From NCBI RefSeq assembly GCF_005222675.1, contig NZ_STGE01000032.1:186001-250000 (forward strand): 64,000 bases of DNA. The letters are read 5' to 3'. Source of the DNA: Mycolicibacterium sp. CR10 (lineage in GTDB: Bacteria > Actinomycetota > Actinomycetes > Mycobacteriales > Mycobacteriaceae). A program made the translations under genes and the position numbers. The notes under the pieces were generated by a model. It ran no database searches, was not told the DNA's origin, and saw only the letters and a list, made by a program, of their open reading frames with translations. Below are positions 1 through 8,331 of this stretch, one piece after another; the first letter of the stretch is position 1; each line of letters opens with the position of its first letter.

Positions 1-483
1 GGCGGCGCCATCGAGACCCGCTACTCGTCGTCGCTGGATCTCGAGGAGGCGGTCACGCAAGCCGACCTGGTGATCGGTGCGGTGCTGGTACCCGGCGCCA
101 AGGCCCCCAAGCTGGTCACCAACTCGACTGTCGCGCAGATGAAGTCGGGTGCCGTACTGGTCGACATCGCGATCGACCAAGGTGGCTGCTTCGAGGACTC
201 GCGGCCGACCACCCACGACGATCCGACGTTCCCCGTGCACGACACGGTCTTCTACTGCGTCGCCAACATGCCCGGTGCGGTGCCGCGCACGTCGACGTAC
301 GCGCTGACCAACGCCACCATGCCGTACGTGCTCAAGCTCGCCGACAAGGGCTGGAAGGCCGCCTGCGCCGCCGATGCCGCTCTCGCGAAGGGATTGTCGA
401 CCCACGAAGGCGCGCTGCTGTCCGAACAGGTGGCCGCCGACCTCGCGTTGCCGTTCACCGATCCGGCAGACCTGCTGGCCTAA
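1..483 (+). CDS. ald: Alanine dehydrogenase, C-terminal part (cut by window edge)
   Basis: This is the last 160 residues of an alanine dehydrogenase (NAD-dependent L-alanine to pyruvate plus ammonia). The reading frame is open from base 1, so the start and the first half of the protein lie outside the window. Visible family features are the nucleotide-domain stretch around ADLVIGAVLVPGAKAPKLV, the SGAVLVDIAIDQGG segment and the C-terminal NMPGAVPRTST motif. The stop codon overlaps by 4 nt the stop of the convergent gene on the other strand. Family membership is clear; kinetics or direction in vivo cannot be read from sequence. Confidence 0.95.
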   Translation, partial: GGAIETRYSSSLDLEEAVTQADLVIGAVLVPGAKAPKLVTNSTVAQMKSGAVLVDIAIDQGGCFEDSRPTTHDDPTFPVHDTVFYCVANMPGAVPRTSTYALTNATMPYVLKLADKGWKAACAADAALAKGLSTHEGALLSEQVAADLALPFTDPADLLA

Positions 484-875
484 CCGAACACTTCCCCGTC
501 CAGGTAAAACCACCGGCGGGCTCTCACAGCGAACCGGGACCGCTCATGCAGCGTCCCGGTTCGTTGGCTTTCTTGGTAGCAAGCCCGAAACTCCACCTCA
601 CCGGACTCGTCCTCGGGGCCGCCCGCCACGCAGTCGAGAATTTCCAGACCTGTCCACACCGTGGCGGGATCGGTCGTCACGCTGCCCGGGCGGGTGCGCG
701 GATGCCAGGTCCTCCAGAGATAGTCGCAGTCTCCCACCGCAAAGGCGGTGTACCGGGACCGCATCAGCTGCTCGGCCGTTCGCGCCACCCGTTCGCCGCT
801 GTGCAAGGGCAGACAACAGTCGCCGAAGGCAGCGCCAGTGCCACATGGGCAGGGTTCGTCGGGGCGCACCGACAC
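480..875 (-). CDS. YchJ-like SEC-C motif protein (UPF0225)
   Basis: About 131 residues. The N-terminus carries a SEC-C-type zinc-binding motif (PDEPCPCGTG followed by DCCLPLHSG), followed by the YchJ-type NTF2-like domain with LMRSRYTAFAVGD and YLWRTWHP. The exact role of the family is not established. I chose the GTG at 875 because the protein homology begins there; the frame stays open further upstream, but that part would run through the promoter of the divergent gene. A second GTG at 869 is equally possible. It ends convergent with ald, overlapping 4 nt. Confidence 0.85.
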   Translation of the reverse strand: MSVRPDEPCPCGTGAAFGDCCLPLHSGERVARTAEQLMRSRYTAFAVGDCDYLWRTWHPRTRPGSVTTDPATVWTGLEILDCVAGGPEDESGEVEFRACYQESQRTGTLHERSRFAVRARRWFYLDGEVFG

Positions 876-887
876 AGTGTGCCTGAT

Positions 888-901
888 TTGACAGGTGTCA
901 A
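888..901. promoter_or_regulatory. Perfect inverted repeat, candidate operator between divergent genes
   Basis: TTGACA-GG-TGTCAA is a perfect 6+6 inverted repeat with a 2-nt spacer. It sits 12 nt before the GTG of the SEC-C gene and directly upstream of the -10 box of the DUF4334 gene, so a bound protein could control both. The form fits a TetR-type operator, but I cannot assign the regulator. Half of it also resembles a -35 hexamer on each strand. Confidence 0.5.
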
Positions 902-902
902 G

Positions 903-908
903 TAGAGT
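903..908 (+). promoter_or_regulatory. -10 box for leaderless DUF4334 gene
   Basis: TAGAGT lies 6 nt before the ATG at 915, the spacing typical of leaderless mycobacterial transcripts. It immediately follows the inverted repeat at 888-901. Confidence 0.45.
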
Positions 909-914
909 CGCACC

Positions 915-1484
915 ATGCTTTCTCTCACCGACGTCCTTCCGAACGCCCCGACGACGACGACCGCCGCCCTGGAGCTGTTCGATTCTCGCCCCGCCGTCGA
1001 TCCGCAGGCCATGATCGGCACGTGGCACGGAGCCGAGCTTCCGACCGGTCACCCGCTCGACGGCATGCTGGCCGCAAGCGGCTGGTGGGGTAAAGCGTTC
1101 TTGGACTCCGAAACGGTTCATCCCCTCCTGTTCCCCACCCGCGACGGCAGCGCGCTGTGGCCGCTCAACCCCGGGCTGGCGTTCGCCGGCCTCGGAATAG
1201 CCACCAAGGTTCCCGCCCTCAAGCGACAGAACTTCACCGGCGTGATCGCCACACTCAAACCGGCCCTGCGGGCGCGGGGAGCCAAAGCCCGGCTGCGGAC
1301 GACGCGCTACCGCGAGGTCGACAGCGCGACGATGATCTACGACCAGCTGCCGATCAACGACGTGTTCCGCAGCCTCGATGATTCAGTAGGGGCCGAAACC
1401 CTCATCGGCGCAATGGATCTACGCGGGATCAAGGCACCGTACTTCTTCGTGCTGCAGCGCGACGACTCACTGCCGCTGGTATAG
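915..1484 (+). CDS. GXWXG/DUF4334 family protein
   Basis: 189 residues. The GTWHG sequence near residue 36 is the GXWXG signature of the DUF4334 N-terminal half, and the C-terminal half contains the RTTRYREVDSATMIYDQLPI stretch typical of DUF4334. No enzymatic role is established for the family. There is no signal peptide. The ATG lies 6 nt after a TAGAGT box, suggesting a leaderless mRNA. Its 3' end overlaps the convergent beta-lactamase gene by 18 nt. Confidence 0.85.
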   Translation: MLSLTDVLPNAPTTTTAALELFDSRPAVDPQAMIGTWHGAELPTGHPLDGMLAASGWWGKAFLDSETVHPLLFPTRDGSALWPLNPGLAFAGLGIATKVPALKRQNFTGVIATLKPALRARGAKARLRTTRYREVDSATMIYDQLPINDVFRSLDDSVGAETLIGAMDLRGIKAPYFFVLQRDDSLPLV

Positions 1485-2372
1485 CTCGGCTACGGCGAAC
1501 GCAGCCACTTCGCCGATCAGCGGGCGCTGGTTCTGCGCATCCGGGTTGTCGACGGCCGATCTGACCATGATCGACAGCAGCAACTGCTGACCTGACGGCC
1601 CGTAGGCGATGCCGACGTCGTTGGTGCTGCCGTAGTCGCCGCTGCCGGTCTTGTCGGCCGATGTCCACCCCTTGGGCAGCCCGGCGCGCATGCTCGACGT
1701 TTGGTTGGCCCGCATCCAGTCATCCAATTGCCGGCGGCCTGCCGGGCTCAGCACATCGCCGGTGAGGAGATTGCGGAAGCCGATGCCGATCGCCAGCGGG
1801 GTGGTGGTGTCGCGCGGGTCGCCCGGCACCGCGGAGTTCAGCTCGGTCTCCCACCGATCCAATCGCGATTCCTCATCTCCGATACTGCGCGCGAATGCAG
1901 TGATCGCCGGCGGACCCCCGAGCACTCGCAACAGCAGGTTGGCTGCGCCGTTGTCACTCTGCTGCAGCACCGCCTGGCACATCTCCGCCAGCGTCATCGT
2001 CATGCCGACCCGCGTCTCGGCCACCGGCGAGTGCGCGATGATGTCGGTCGGCTCGACGGGAACCGTGTCGGTCAGCATGAGCTCGCCGCGTTCGGACCGG
2101 CGCAGCACATCGGCTGCCGCGTACGCCTTGAACGTCGAGCACATCGAGAAGCGATCCTTGGCCCGATGGGCCAGCCATCTACCGCTGGGCACCTCGACCG
2201 CCGAAAACCCGATGAGGACATTGTGCTTCCGCTCCAGCGCTTTGAGGCGCTCATCGGTCGGCGGCACCGGCGGGTTGGGGTCGACAGGATCGGCCGAAGG
2301 CCGCGAGCAGGCGGCCAGCGCAGCCGCCGAAATGCCGCCGACCATCAGGCGACGCCGCGACAACCGTGTCAT
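1467..2372 (-). CDS. bla: Class A beta-lactamase, predicted exported lipoprotein
   Basis: 301 residues. Hydrolyses beta-lactam antibiotics through an acyl-serine intermediate. The motifs are complete: S79-T-F-K82 (SxxK), the SDN loop in QQSDNGAAN, the ExxLN motif in WETELN, and KTG in DKTGSGDYG. The N-terminus has a twin-arginine-like SRRRLMVGG followed by a hydrophobic stretch and a lipobox LAAC (Cys22), so export through Tat and lipid anchoring are both plausible, as for mycobacterial BlaC. Downstream of pepR on the same strand with a 17-nt gap between pepR stop side and this start. Confidence 0.93.
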   Translation of the reverse strand: MTRLSRRRLMVGGISAAALAACSRPSADPVDPNPPVPPTDERLKALERKHNVLIGFSAVEVPSGRWLAHRAKDRFSMCSTFKAYAAADVLRRSERGELMLTDTVPVEPTDIIAHSPVAETRVGMTMTLAEMCQAVLQQSDNGAANLLLRVLGGPPAITAFARSIGDEESRLDRWETELNSAVPGDPRDTTTPLAIGIGFRNLLTGDVLSPAGRRQLDDWMRANQTSSMRAGLPKGWTSADKTGSGDYGSTNDVGIAYGPSGQQLLLSIMVRSAVDNPDAQNQRPLIGEVAAFAVAELYQRQ

Positions 2373-2389
2373 CGGAACCTCACCGTGGG

Positions 2390-3736
2390 TCAGCCCGCGA
2401 TGGTCTGCAGGGGTTTCGGCAATGACTTCTTCGCCCGGACCGGCCCGAGAACCGCGGCACCGAACGGGCGGGTCAGCAGAAGGCGCGCAACGGAATTGAC
2501 GTCCTCGAGGGTGACAGCCTCGATCCGGTCCAGCGTGTCGGCGATGCTGCGGTGGTGCCCGAAGTTGAGCTCACTGCGGCCGATACGGTTCATCCGGGAT
2601 CCCGAATCCTCCAGCCCCAGAACCAATCCACCACGTAGCGAGCCCTTGGCGATCCGGCATTCGTCGGCGGTGATTCCGTCGCGGGCGACGTCGGCCAGCA
2701 CGTCGGTCGTCACCCGTACGACTTCGTCGAACCTCTCGGGCAGGCACCCCGCATAGATCGACAGCGCACCGCTGTCGGCGAACGTGTCCACCGTCGAGTA
2801 CACCGAGTAGGCCAACCCGCGAGTCTCTCGAATCTGTTGAAAGAGGCGAGAACTCAGGCCGCCACCGAGCGCGGTGTTGAGCACCGACAGCGCCCAGCGT
2901 TGCTCCCAGTGCCGCCCCGGTGTGCGCACCCCCATCGACAGATGGGTCTGCTCCGCCTCACGGCTGACCAGCTCGAGGGTCGGACGGCCAGGAACCCGAC
3001 CGGCACCCCCGCGCGGAGCGACCGGCGACCGGCCCCGCTCCAAGCGCGGGCCGAAGTGCTCGCGCACCAGCCCGACGACCTCGTCGTGGTCGATGTTGCC
3101 GGCCACCGCAACGACCATCCGGTCTGGCGTGTAGCGGCGGAGGTGGAACGAATGCAACTGCGCCCGTGTCATCGTCGTAATCGACTCCACGCTGCCGATC
3201 ACGGGACGACCGACCGGGTGTGCCCCGAACATCGCCGACAGGAACACATCACCGAGGGTGTCCTCGGGATCGTCGTCGCGCATCGCGATTTCCTCGAGCA
3301 CCACGTCGCGCTCGATCTCCACGTCATGCGCGAAGCACCTGCCGCGTAGCACCACGTCCGCGACCAGATCGACGGCCAGGGCCAGATCGGAATCCAGAAC
3401 GTGCGCGTAGTAGCAGGTGTGCTCCCGGGCGGTGAAGGCGTTCAGCTCACCGCCGACGGCGTCGACCGCCTGCGCGATCTGCACCGCAGATCGCGTCGGC
3501 GTCGCCTTGAACAGCAGATGCTCCAGGAAGTGCGCGGCGCCGGCGACGCTGCGCCCCTCATCACGCGATCCGACGCCAACCCACACACCGACCGAGGCCG
3601 AATGCACGTGCGGGATGCGTTCGGTGACCACCCGCAGGCCACCGGGCAGATCCGTGCGCCGCACCGCCGCCGAGGTGTCGTCGGTGCGGCGCCCCCGGCG
3701 CAACGACCCAGAGCTAGCTGCTGGCGGTCGCTGCAT
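2390..3736 (-). CDS. pepR: M16-family zinc metalloprotease PepR
   Basis: About 448 residues. M16 peptidase related to mitochondrial processing peptidase. The inverted zinc motif HxxEH is present as HFLEHLLF, with the downstream glutamate region in LNAFTAREHTCYYAHV. The protein matches mycobacterial PepR from RRTDLPGGLRVVTE onward. I chose the ATG at 3736, which overlaps the end of pnp by 23 nt; the frame stays open further upstream but only as an antiphase reading of pnp. Gene pair pnp-pepR is conserved in mycobacteria, which suggests co-transcription. Confidence 0.93.
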   Translation of the reverse strand: MQRPPAASSGSLRRGRRTDDTSAAVRRTDLPGGLRVVTERIPHVHSASVGVWVGVGSRDEGRSVAGAAHFLEHLLFKATPTRSAVQIAQAVDAVGGELNAFTAREHTCYYAHVLDSDLALAVDLVADVVLRGRCFAHDVEIERDVVLEEIAMRDDDPEDTLGDVFLSAMFGAHPVGRPVIGSVESITTMTRAQLHSFHLRRYTPDRMVVAVAGNIDHDEVVGLVREHFGPRLERGRSPVAPRGGAGRVPGRPTLELVSREAEQTHLSMGVRTPGRHWEQRWALSVLNTALGGGLSSRLFQQIRETRGLAYSVYSTVDTFADSGALSIYAGCLPERFDEVVRVTTDVLADVARDGITADECRIAKGSLRGGLVLGLEDSGSRMNRIGRSELNFGHHRSIADTLDRIEAVTLEDVNSVARLLLTRPFGAAVLGPVRAKKSLPKPLQTIAG

Positions 3737-6002
3737 CAACCGGTGCTGGGGTTTCCGCGGGGGTCTCGACTGCGCTTTCTTCGGCGGCGCTTTCTTCGGC
3801 GACGAGGACCAGCGAGATCTTGCCGCGATTGTCGATGTCAGCGATCTCCACGCGCAGTTTGTCGCCGACCTTGACGACATCCTCCACCTTGTTGACCCGC
3901 TTGCCACGGCCCAGCTTGGAGATGTGCACCAAGCCGTCACGGCCCGGCAGCAAGGACACGAAAGCACCGAAATCGGTGGTCTTGACCACTGTTCCGAGGA
4001 ACCGCTCACCGGTCTTGGGCAACTGCGGGTTGGCGATGGCGTTGATCAAGTCGATCGCCGCCTGTGCCGCCTCGCCGTTGCTTGCGCCGACGAACACGGT
4101 GCCGTCGTCCTCGATCGAGATCGACGCACCCGTCTGCTCGGTGATCGAGTTGATCATCTTGCCCTTGGGCCCGATGACCTCGCCGATCTTGTCGATCGGC
4201 ACCTTGATCGTGGTGATGCGCGGCGCGTACGGGCTCATCTCGTCGGGCTCGTCGATGGCCTCGGCCATCACCTCGAGGATGGTGATACGAGCGTCCTTGG
4301 CCTGCGCCAGCGCGCCCGCCAGAACCTTGGACGGAATCCCGTCGAGCTTGGTGTCGAGCTGCAGCGCAGTGACGAAGTCCTTGGTGCCTGCACACTTGAA
4401 GTCCATGTCGCCGAACGCATCCTCAGCGCCGAGGATGTCGGTCAGGGTGACGAAGCGCCTCTCGGTCTTTCCGTCCACCTCGACATCGTCGGACACCAGG
4501 CCCATCGCGATACCCGCGACCGGAGCCTTCAGCGGCACACCAGCGTTCAGCAGCGACAGGGTCGACGCACACACCGAGCCCATCGACGTCGAGCCGTTGG
4601 AGCTCAACGCCTCCGACACCTGGCGGATCGCGTACGGGAACTCCGCGACGGACGGCAGCACCGGCATCAGCGCCCGCTCTGCCAGCGCGCCGTGGCCGAT
4701 CTCGCGACGCTTGGGCGATCCGACGCGACCGGTCTCACCGGTCGAGTACGGCGGGAAGTTGTAGTGGTGCATGTAGCGCTTGCTGGTCTCGGGGCCCAGC
4801 GAGTCGATCTGCTGTGCCATCTTGACCATGTCCAGCGTGGTGACACCCATGATCTGGGTTTCGCCGCGCTCGAAGATCGCGCTGCCGTGCGCCCGCGGAA
4901 TGACGGCCACCTCGGCCGAGAGCGCGCGGATGTCTGTGATGCCGCGGCCGTCGATGCGGAAGTGGTCGGTCAGGATGCGCTGACGGACCAGCTTTTTGGT
5001 CAGCGAGCGGTAGGCGGCGCCGATCTCCTTCTCGCGTCCGGCGTACGTCTCGCCGAGGCGCTCGAGCACCTCGGCCTTGATCTCGTTGGTGCGATCGTCG
5101 CGCTCTTCCTTGCCCGCGATCGTCAGCGCCTTGGAGAGCTCGTCGGTGGCCACCGAGGACACGGCGTAGAACACGTCGTCCTGGTAGTCGGGGAACACCG
5201 GGTAGTCCGCGACCGGCTTGGCAGCGGCCTCGGCCAGTCCGGCCTGGGCGTCGCACAGGGCGGCGATGAAGGGCTTGGCGGCTTCCAGGCCCTCGGCCAC
5301 GACGGCTTCGGTGGGAGCACCCGCGCCGCCGGCGATGAGCTCGATGACGTTGTCGGTGGCCTCGGCCTCGACCATCATGATCGCGACATCGTCGGCGGTC
5401 TTACGGCCTGCAACGACCATGTCGAAGACGGCTCCCTCGAGCTGCTCGACGGTCGGGAACGCGACCCACTGGCCTGCGCTGTTTTCAGGCGAGGGAATGA
5501 GCGCGACGCGGACGCCGCCGACGGGACCGGAGAACGGGATCCCTGAGATCTGGGTGGACGCCGACGCCGCGTTGATGGCCAGCACGTCGTACAGATCCTT
5601 GGGATCCAGGCTGAGGATGGTGACGACGACCTGGATCTCGTTGCGCAGACCCGAGATGAAGGTCGGGCGCAGTGGCCGGTCGATCAGCCGGCAGGTCAGG
5701 ATGGCGTCGGTCGACGGGCGGCCTTCACGACGGAAGAAGGACCCGGGGATACGACCCGCGGCGTACATCCGCTCCTCGACGTCGATCGTGAGCGGGAAGA
5801 AGTCGAAGTGGTCCTTCGGGGTTTTGCCGGCGGTGGTCGCCGACAGCAACATGGTCTCGTCGTCGAGGTACGCGACGACTGCGCCGGCGGCCTGCTTGGC
5901 CAGCCGGCCGGTCTCGAAGCGGATGGTGCGGGTGCCGAAGCTCCCGTTGTCGATCACGGCGGTGGACTCGAAGACGCCGTCTTCTATTTCAGTTGCAGAC
6001 AT
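3714..6002 (-). CDS. pnp: Polynucleotide phosphorylase / guanosine pentaphosphate synthetase
   Basis: 762 residues, normal length for actinobacterial PNPase. A 3'-5' exoribonuclease using phosphate and the main RNA-decay exonuclease. Two RNase PH-like domains are visible (the first starting near GSFGTRTIRFETGRLAKQA, the second near DHFRIDGRGITDIRAL), then a KH domain (KIGEVIGPKGKMINSI) and an S1 domain (GTVVKTTDFGAFVSLLPGRD) and an acidic, Ala/Glu-rich tail. An AGAGG sequence lies about 11 nt before the ATG. It overlaps pepR at its 3' end. A 330-nt region without genes lies upstream. Confidence 0.97.
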   Translation of the reverse strand: MSATEIEDGVFESTAVIDNGSFGTRTIRFETGRLAKQAAGAVVAYLDDETMLLSATTAGKTPKDHFDFFPLTIDVEERMYAAGRIPGSFFRREGRPSTDAILTCRLIDRPLRPTFISGLRNEIQVVVTILSLDPKDLYDVLAINAASASTQISGIPFSGPVGGVRVALIPSPENSAGQWVAFPTVEQLEGAVFDMVVAGRKTADDVAIMMVEAEATDNVIELIAGGAGAPTEAVVAEGLEAAKPFIAALCDAQAGLAEAAAKPVADYPVFPDYQDDVFYAVSSVATDELSKALTIAGKEERDDRTNEIKAEVLERLGETYAGREKEIGAAYRSLTKKLVRQRILTDHFRIDGRGITDIRALSAEVAVIPRAHGSAIFERGETQIMGVTTLDMVKMAQQIDSLGPETSKRYMHHYNFPPYSTGETGRVGSPKRREIGHGALAERALMPVLPSVAEFPYAIRQVSEALSSNGSTSMGSVCASTLSLLNAGVPLKAPVAGIAMGLVSDDVEVDGKTERRFVTLTDILGAEDAFGDMDFKCAGTKDFVTALQLDTKLDGIPSKVLAGALAQAKDARITILEVMAEAIDEPDEMSPYAPRITTIKVPIDKIGEVIGPKGKMINSITEQTGASISIEDDGTVFVGASNGEAAQAAIDLINAIANPQLPKTGERFLGTVVKTTDFGAFVSLLPGRDGLVHISKLGRGKRVNKVEDVVKVGDKLRVEIADIDNRGKISLVLVAEESAAEESAVETPAETPAPVDAATASS

Positions 6003-6332
6003 ACGTGTGTCAGGCCTCTTTGGTTCTCATATTCAACTGTTTTGCGTGAGCACTGCGCGGTGAAGCGGTGCAGTTGCAGACACCTCGAGTCGCCCCGAGA
6101 CCAGCCCGAATATGTCGACGGCCGTCGATCGAAGCGGCCGGAGTACATCCGGCAGCCACTACCGAAGACCGCACGATCGGGCGGTACCTGTCGTGTCACG
6201 CGGGAACGGTGCTTGCGGATCTGCGAGGACCGCACCCGGTTGTTCGCGCCATACGGCTGGCGAACGGATCCATCGTACATCCCGGCATATGTGTAACCCC
6301 TAATCCGGGGCAGTGACGGGGCGGCCGAACGG
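6003..6332. other. 330-nt non-coding region between lppU and pnp
   Basis: I find no convincing gene here. It forms the leader and promoter region of pnp on the minus strand. Only weak short inverted repeats are visible: CCCC-N6-GGGG at 6297-6310 and CCGGA-N5-TCCGG near 6138-6152. The small open frames on either strand look random. PNPase is autoregulated through its leader in other bacteria, but no specific structure can be claimed from this sequence. Confidence 0.5.
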
Positions 6333-6824
6333 TCACGCCACGTCCTCCACGCACACGGTGAAGTTGCGCTCGTCGTAGGCGTAGCCCACCCCACTGGTGC
6401 ACTGATCGACGCTGGCGACGTTCTCCAGGATCTGGGTGGCCCGCTGCCGACCGGCCATGGAGGCGTCGTTGCAGTCCACCCGGAGGGGATCCCTGCCGTT
6501 GTCGGGGTCGATGCTCATACAGTCGCCGACCACCCAATCGATGTCCATGCAGATGGTGGTGCGCGCGTCGGAGAAGGCGCTGCCCATCGAGTAGTACGAG
6601 TCGACGTCGGACGGGCACTGGTCGGTCTCCTCCACGGCCGCGACGACCTTGAAGTTCGACTCGGGCGTCCCGCAGGCGGCCTTCGTGGCCTCCGGCCTGT
6701 CGGGTGGCCCGCCCATCTTCAGGCAGTCACCGACGACCAGGTCGGCGGCGGCCGCCGACGAGCATGCCGTCAATCCTCCCAGCCCGAAGACCGCGACGGA
6801 CGCGACAACCAGCAGGGTGCGCAC
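6333..6824 (-). CDS. lppU: Probable lipoprotein LppU
   Basis: 163 residues. The N-terminus is a lipoprotein signal (hydrophobic stretch ending in LTAC, Cys21). The mature part contains two repeats of a VGDC-type motif (VVGDCLKMG and VVGDCMSID) and evenly spaced cysteines, suggesting an extracytoplasmic disulfide-bonded fold of the septum-formation-like type. Position between rpsO and pnp is the same as for lppU (Rv2784c) in M. tuberculosis. Function unknown. Confidence 0.85.
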   Translation of the reverse strand: MRTLLVVASVAVFGLGGLTACSSAAAADLVVGDCLKMGGPPDRPEATKAACGTPESNFKVVAAVEETDQCPSDVDSYYSMGSAFSDARTTICMDIDWVVGDCMSIDPDNGRDPLRVDCNDASMAGRQRATQILENVASVDQCTSGVGYAYDERNFTVCVEDVA

Positions 6825-6864
6825 GGGGGACCGAGAGCTCGGAAGGGCCGCAGCGGGCAGAGCG

Positions 6865-7134
6865 TCAGCGACGCAGGCCGAGGCGCTCGATCAGCGAGCG
6901 GTAGCGCTCGACATCGACCTGGGCCACGTACTTCAGCAACCGGCGGCGACGGCCGACCAGCAGCAGCAGCCCGCGGCGCGAGTGGTGATCGTGCTTGTGC
7001 ACCTTGAGGTGCTCGGTAAGATCCGAGATCCGCTTGGTCAGCATCGCGACCTGGGCTTCCGGCGAACCGGTGTCGGTGCCATGCAGGCCGTACTGGCCCA
7101 GGATCTCTTTTTTCTGTTCGGTGGTGAGCGCCAC
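6865..7134 (-). CDS. rpsO: 30S ribosomal protein S15
   Basis: 89 residues, the normal length. Binds 16S rRNA early in assembly of the small-subunit platform. Recognised by ALTTEQKKEILGQYG, the TGSPEAQVAMLTKRI motif, the HKHDHHSRRGLL stretch and LLKYVAQ. The start is the GTG at 7134, giving the canonical (M)ALT N-terminus; a GGAG sequence lies about 11 nt upstream. The longer upstream open frame is not part of the protein. Confidence 0.97.
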   Translation of the reverse strand: MALTTEQKKEILGQYGLHGTDTGSPEAQVAMLTKRISDLTEHLKVHKHDHHSRRGLLLLVGRRRRLLKYVAQVDVERYRSLIERLGLRR

Positions 7135-7242
7135 GAATACAACTCCATCACATCGGTCCGCGATCAAATATCCAGAGGATGTCACGAGGACTCTCCAGAG
7201 GCGCGGCCACCGCGAACTGCAGCACACACCGGGTCGGCAGGG

Positions 7243-7248
7243 AGTCTA
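7243..7248 (-). promoter_or_regulatory. Candidate extended -10 box for rpsO
   Basis: On the minus strand TGC precedes TAGACT, an extended -10 hexamer, about 110 nt before the rpsO start. This would give rpsO a leader of about 100 nt, long enough for S15 autoregulation, though no specific structure is assigned. Confidence 0.4.
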
Positions 7249-7276
7249 GCAGCGGCAACAGGCGCGCCGCGAATCG

Positions 7277-8251
7277 TCACCGCGCGGACAGAATGGTGCG
7301 CGCGCGTTCGGTGTCGGCGCCCATCGCCGTCACCAGATCGGTCACCGAATTGAATTTCTCCTGGCCGCGCAGGCGCGCGACGAAGTCGACGGCCACATGC
7401 TGGCCGTACAGATCGGCGGCGGTGTCCAGCACGAACGCCTCCACCGTGCGGGTGCGACCGGAGAAGGTTGGGTTGGTGCCGACGGACACCGCGGCCTGAT
7501 AGCGCTCACCGGGGGTGACGCTGCCGACGACCGGTCCGTGCCCGAGGACGGTGAACCAGGCGGCGTAGACGCCGTCTGCCGGGATCGCCGAGTACATCGG
7601 CGGGGCGACGTTGGCGGTGGGAAATCCGAGCACCCGACCGCGGCCGTCACCGCGGACCACCACACCCTCGACCCGGTGCGGCCGGCCCAGGCCCTCGGCG
7701 GCCGCCACCATGTCACCGGCATCGACGCAGGACCGGATGTAGGTCGACGAGAAGGTGACCGTCTCGTCGCGGTGGTGTTCGGCCACCAGGGAGACCGAAT
7801 CGACGGCGAACCCGAATCGGTCACCGGCTCTGCGGAGCAGGTCGACGTTGCCCGCCGCCTTCTTGCCGAACGTGAAGTTCTCCCCCACCACGACCTCGAC
7901 CACGTGCAGTCGCTCCACCAGCAGTTCATGGACGTAACGGTCGGGCGTGAGCTTCATGAAATCGGAGGTGAACGGCATGACGAGGAAGACATCGATGCCC
8001 ATTTCCTCGACCAGCTCCGCCCGCCGGGTCAAAGTGGTGAGCTGCGCCGGGTGGCTGCCGGGGAACACGACCTCCATCGGGTGCGGGTCAAAGGTCATCA
8101 GGACCGTTGGGATTCCGCGGGACCGGCCGGCCTTCACGGCACGACCGATCAACTCCTGGTGGCCACGATGAACGCCGTCGAATACGCCGATAGTGACGAC
8201 ACATCGGCCCCAGTCTGAGGGGATTTCGTCCTGCCCCCGCCAGCGCTGCAC
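7277..8251 (-). CDS. ribF: Bifunctional riboflavin kinase / FAD synthetase
   Basis: 324 residues. Phosphorylates riboflavin to FMN and adenylates FMN to FAD. The N-terminal adenylyltransferase domain has GVFDGVHRGHQELI and TFDPHP; the C-terminal kinase domain has RVLGFPTANVAPP, the GVYAAW segment and VSVGTNPTF. GTG start at 8251 is preceded by a TAGGCT box 6 nt upstream, suggesting a leaderless mRNA. Lies upstream of rpsO on the same strand, as in other mycobacteria. Confidence 0.96.
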   Translation of the reverse strand: MQRWRGQDEIPSDWGRCVVTIGVFDGVHRGHQELIGRAVKAGRSRGIPTVLMTFDPHPMEVVFPGSHPAQLTTLTRRAELVEEMGIDVFLVMPFTSDFMKLTPDRYVHELLVERLHVVEVVVGENFTFGKKAAGNVDLLRRAGDRFGFAVDSVSLVAEHHRDETVTFSSTYIRSCVDAGDMVAAAEGLGRPHRVEGVVVRGDGRGRVLGFPTANVAPPMYSAIPADGVYAAWFTVLGHGPVVGSVTPGERYQAAVSVGTNPTFSGRTRTVEAFVLDTAADLYGQHVAVDFVARLRGQEKFNSVTDLVTAMGADTERARTILSAR

Positions 8252-8257
8252 GGTGTC

Positions 8258-8263
8258 AGCCTA
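8258..8263 (-). promoter_or_regulatory. -10 box for leaderless ribF
   Basis: TAGGCT on the minus strand, 6 nt before the ribF GTG start. Confidence 0.5.
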
Positions 8264-8317
8264 CGGCCCGTCCGCAACACCGGCCCACCAGCACCACCAG
8301 ATCAGGTGATGATTGCC

Positions 8318-8323
8318 TAAACT
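8318..8323 (+). promoter_or_regulatory. -10 box for the DtxR-family gene
   Basis: TAAACT, 8 nt before the GTG at 8332, consistent with a leaderless or nearly leaderless transcript. Confidence 0.45.
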
Positions 8324-8331
8324 TTGAGCTT

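Noticed and set aside
3417..5546. Long plus-strand open frame of 709 codons
   Set aside because: It is antisense to pnp, which is a clear full-length PNPase; long antisense frames are common in high-GC DNA.
6068..6316. Short frames in the pnp leader
   Set aside because: No ribosome binding site, no domain, and overlapping frames on both strands.
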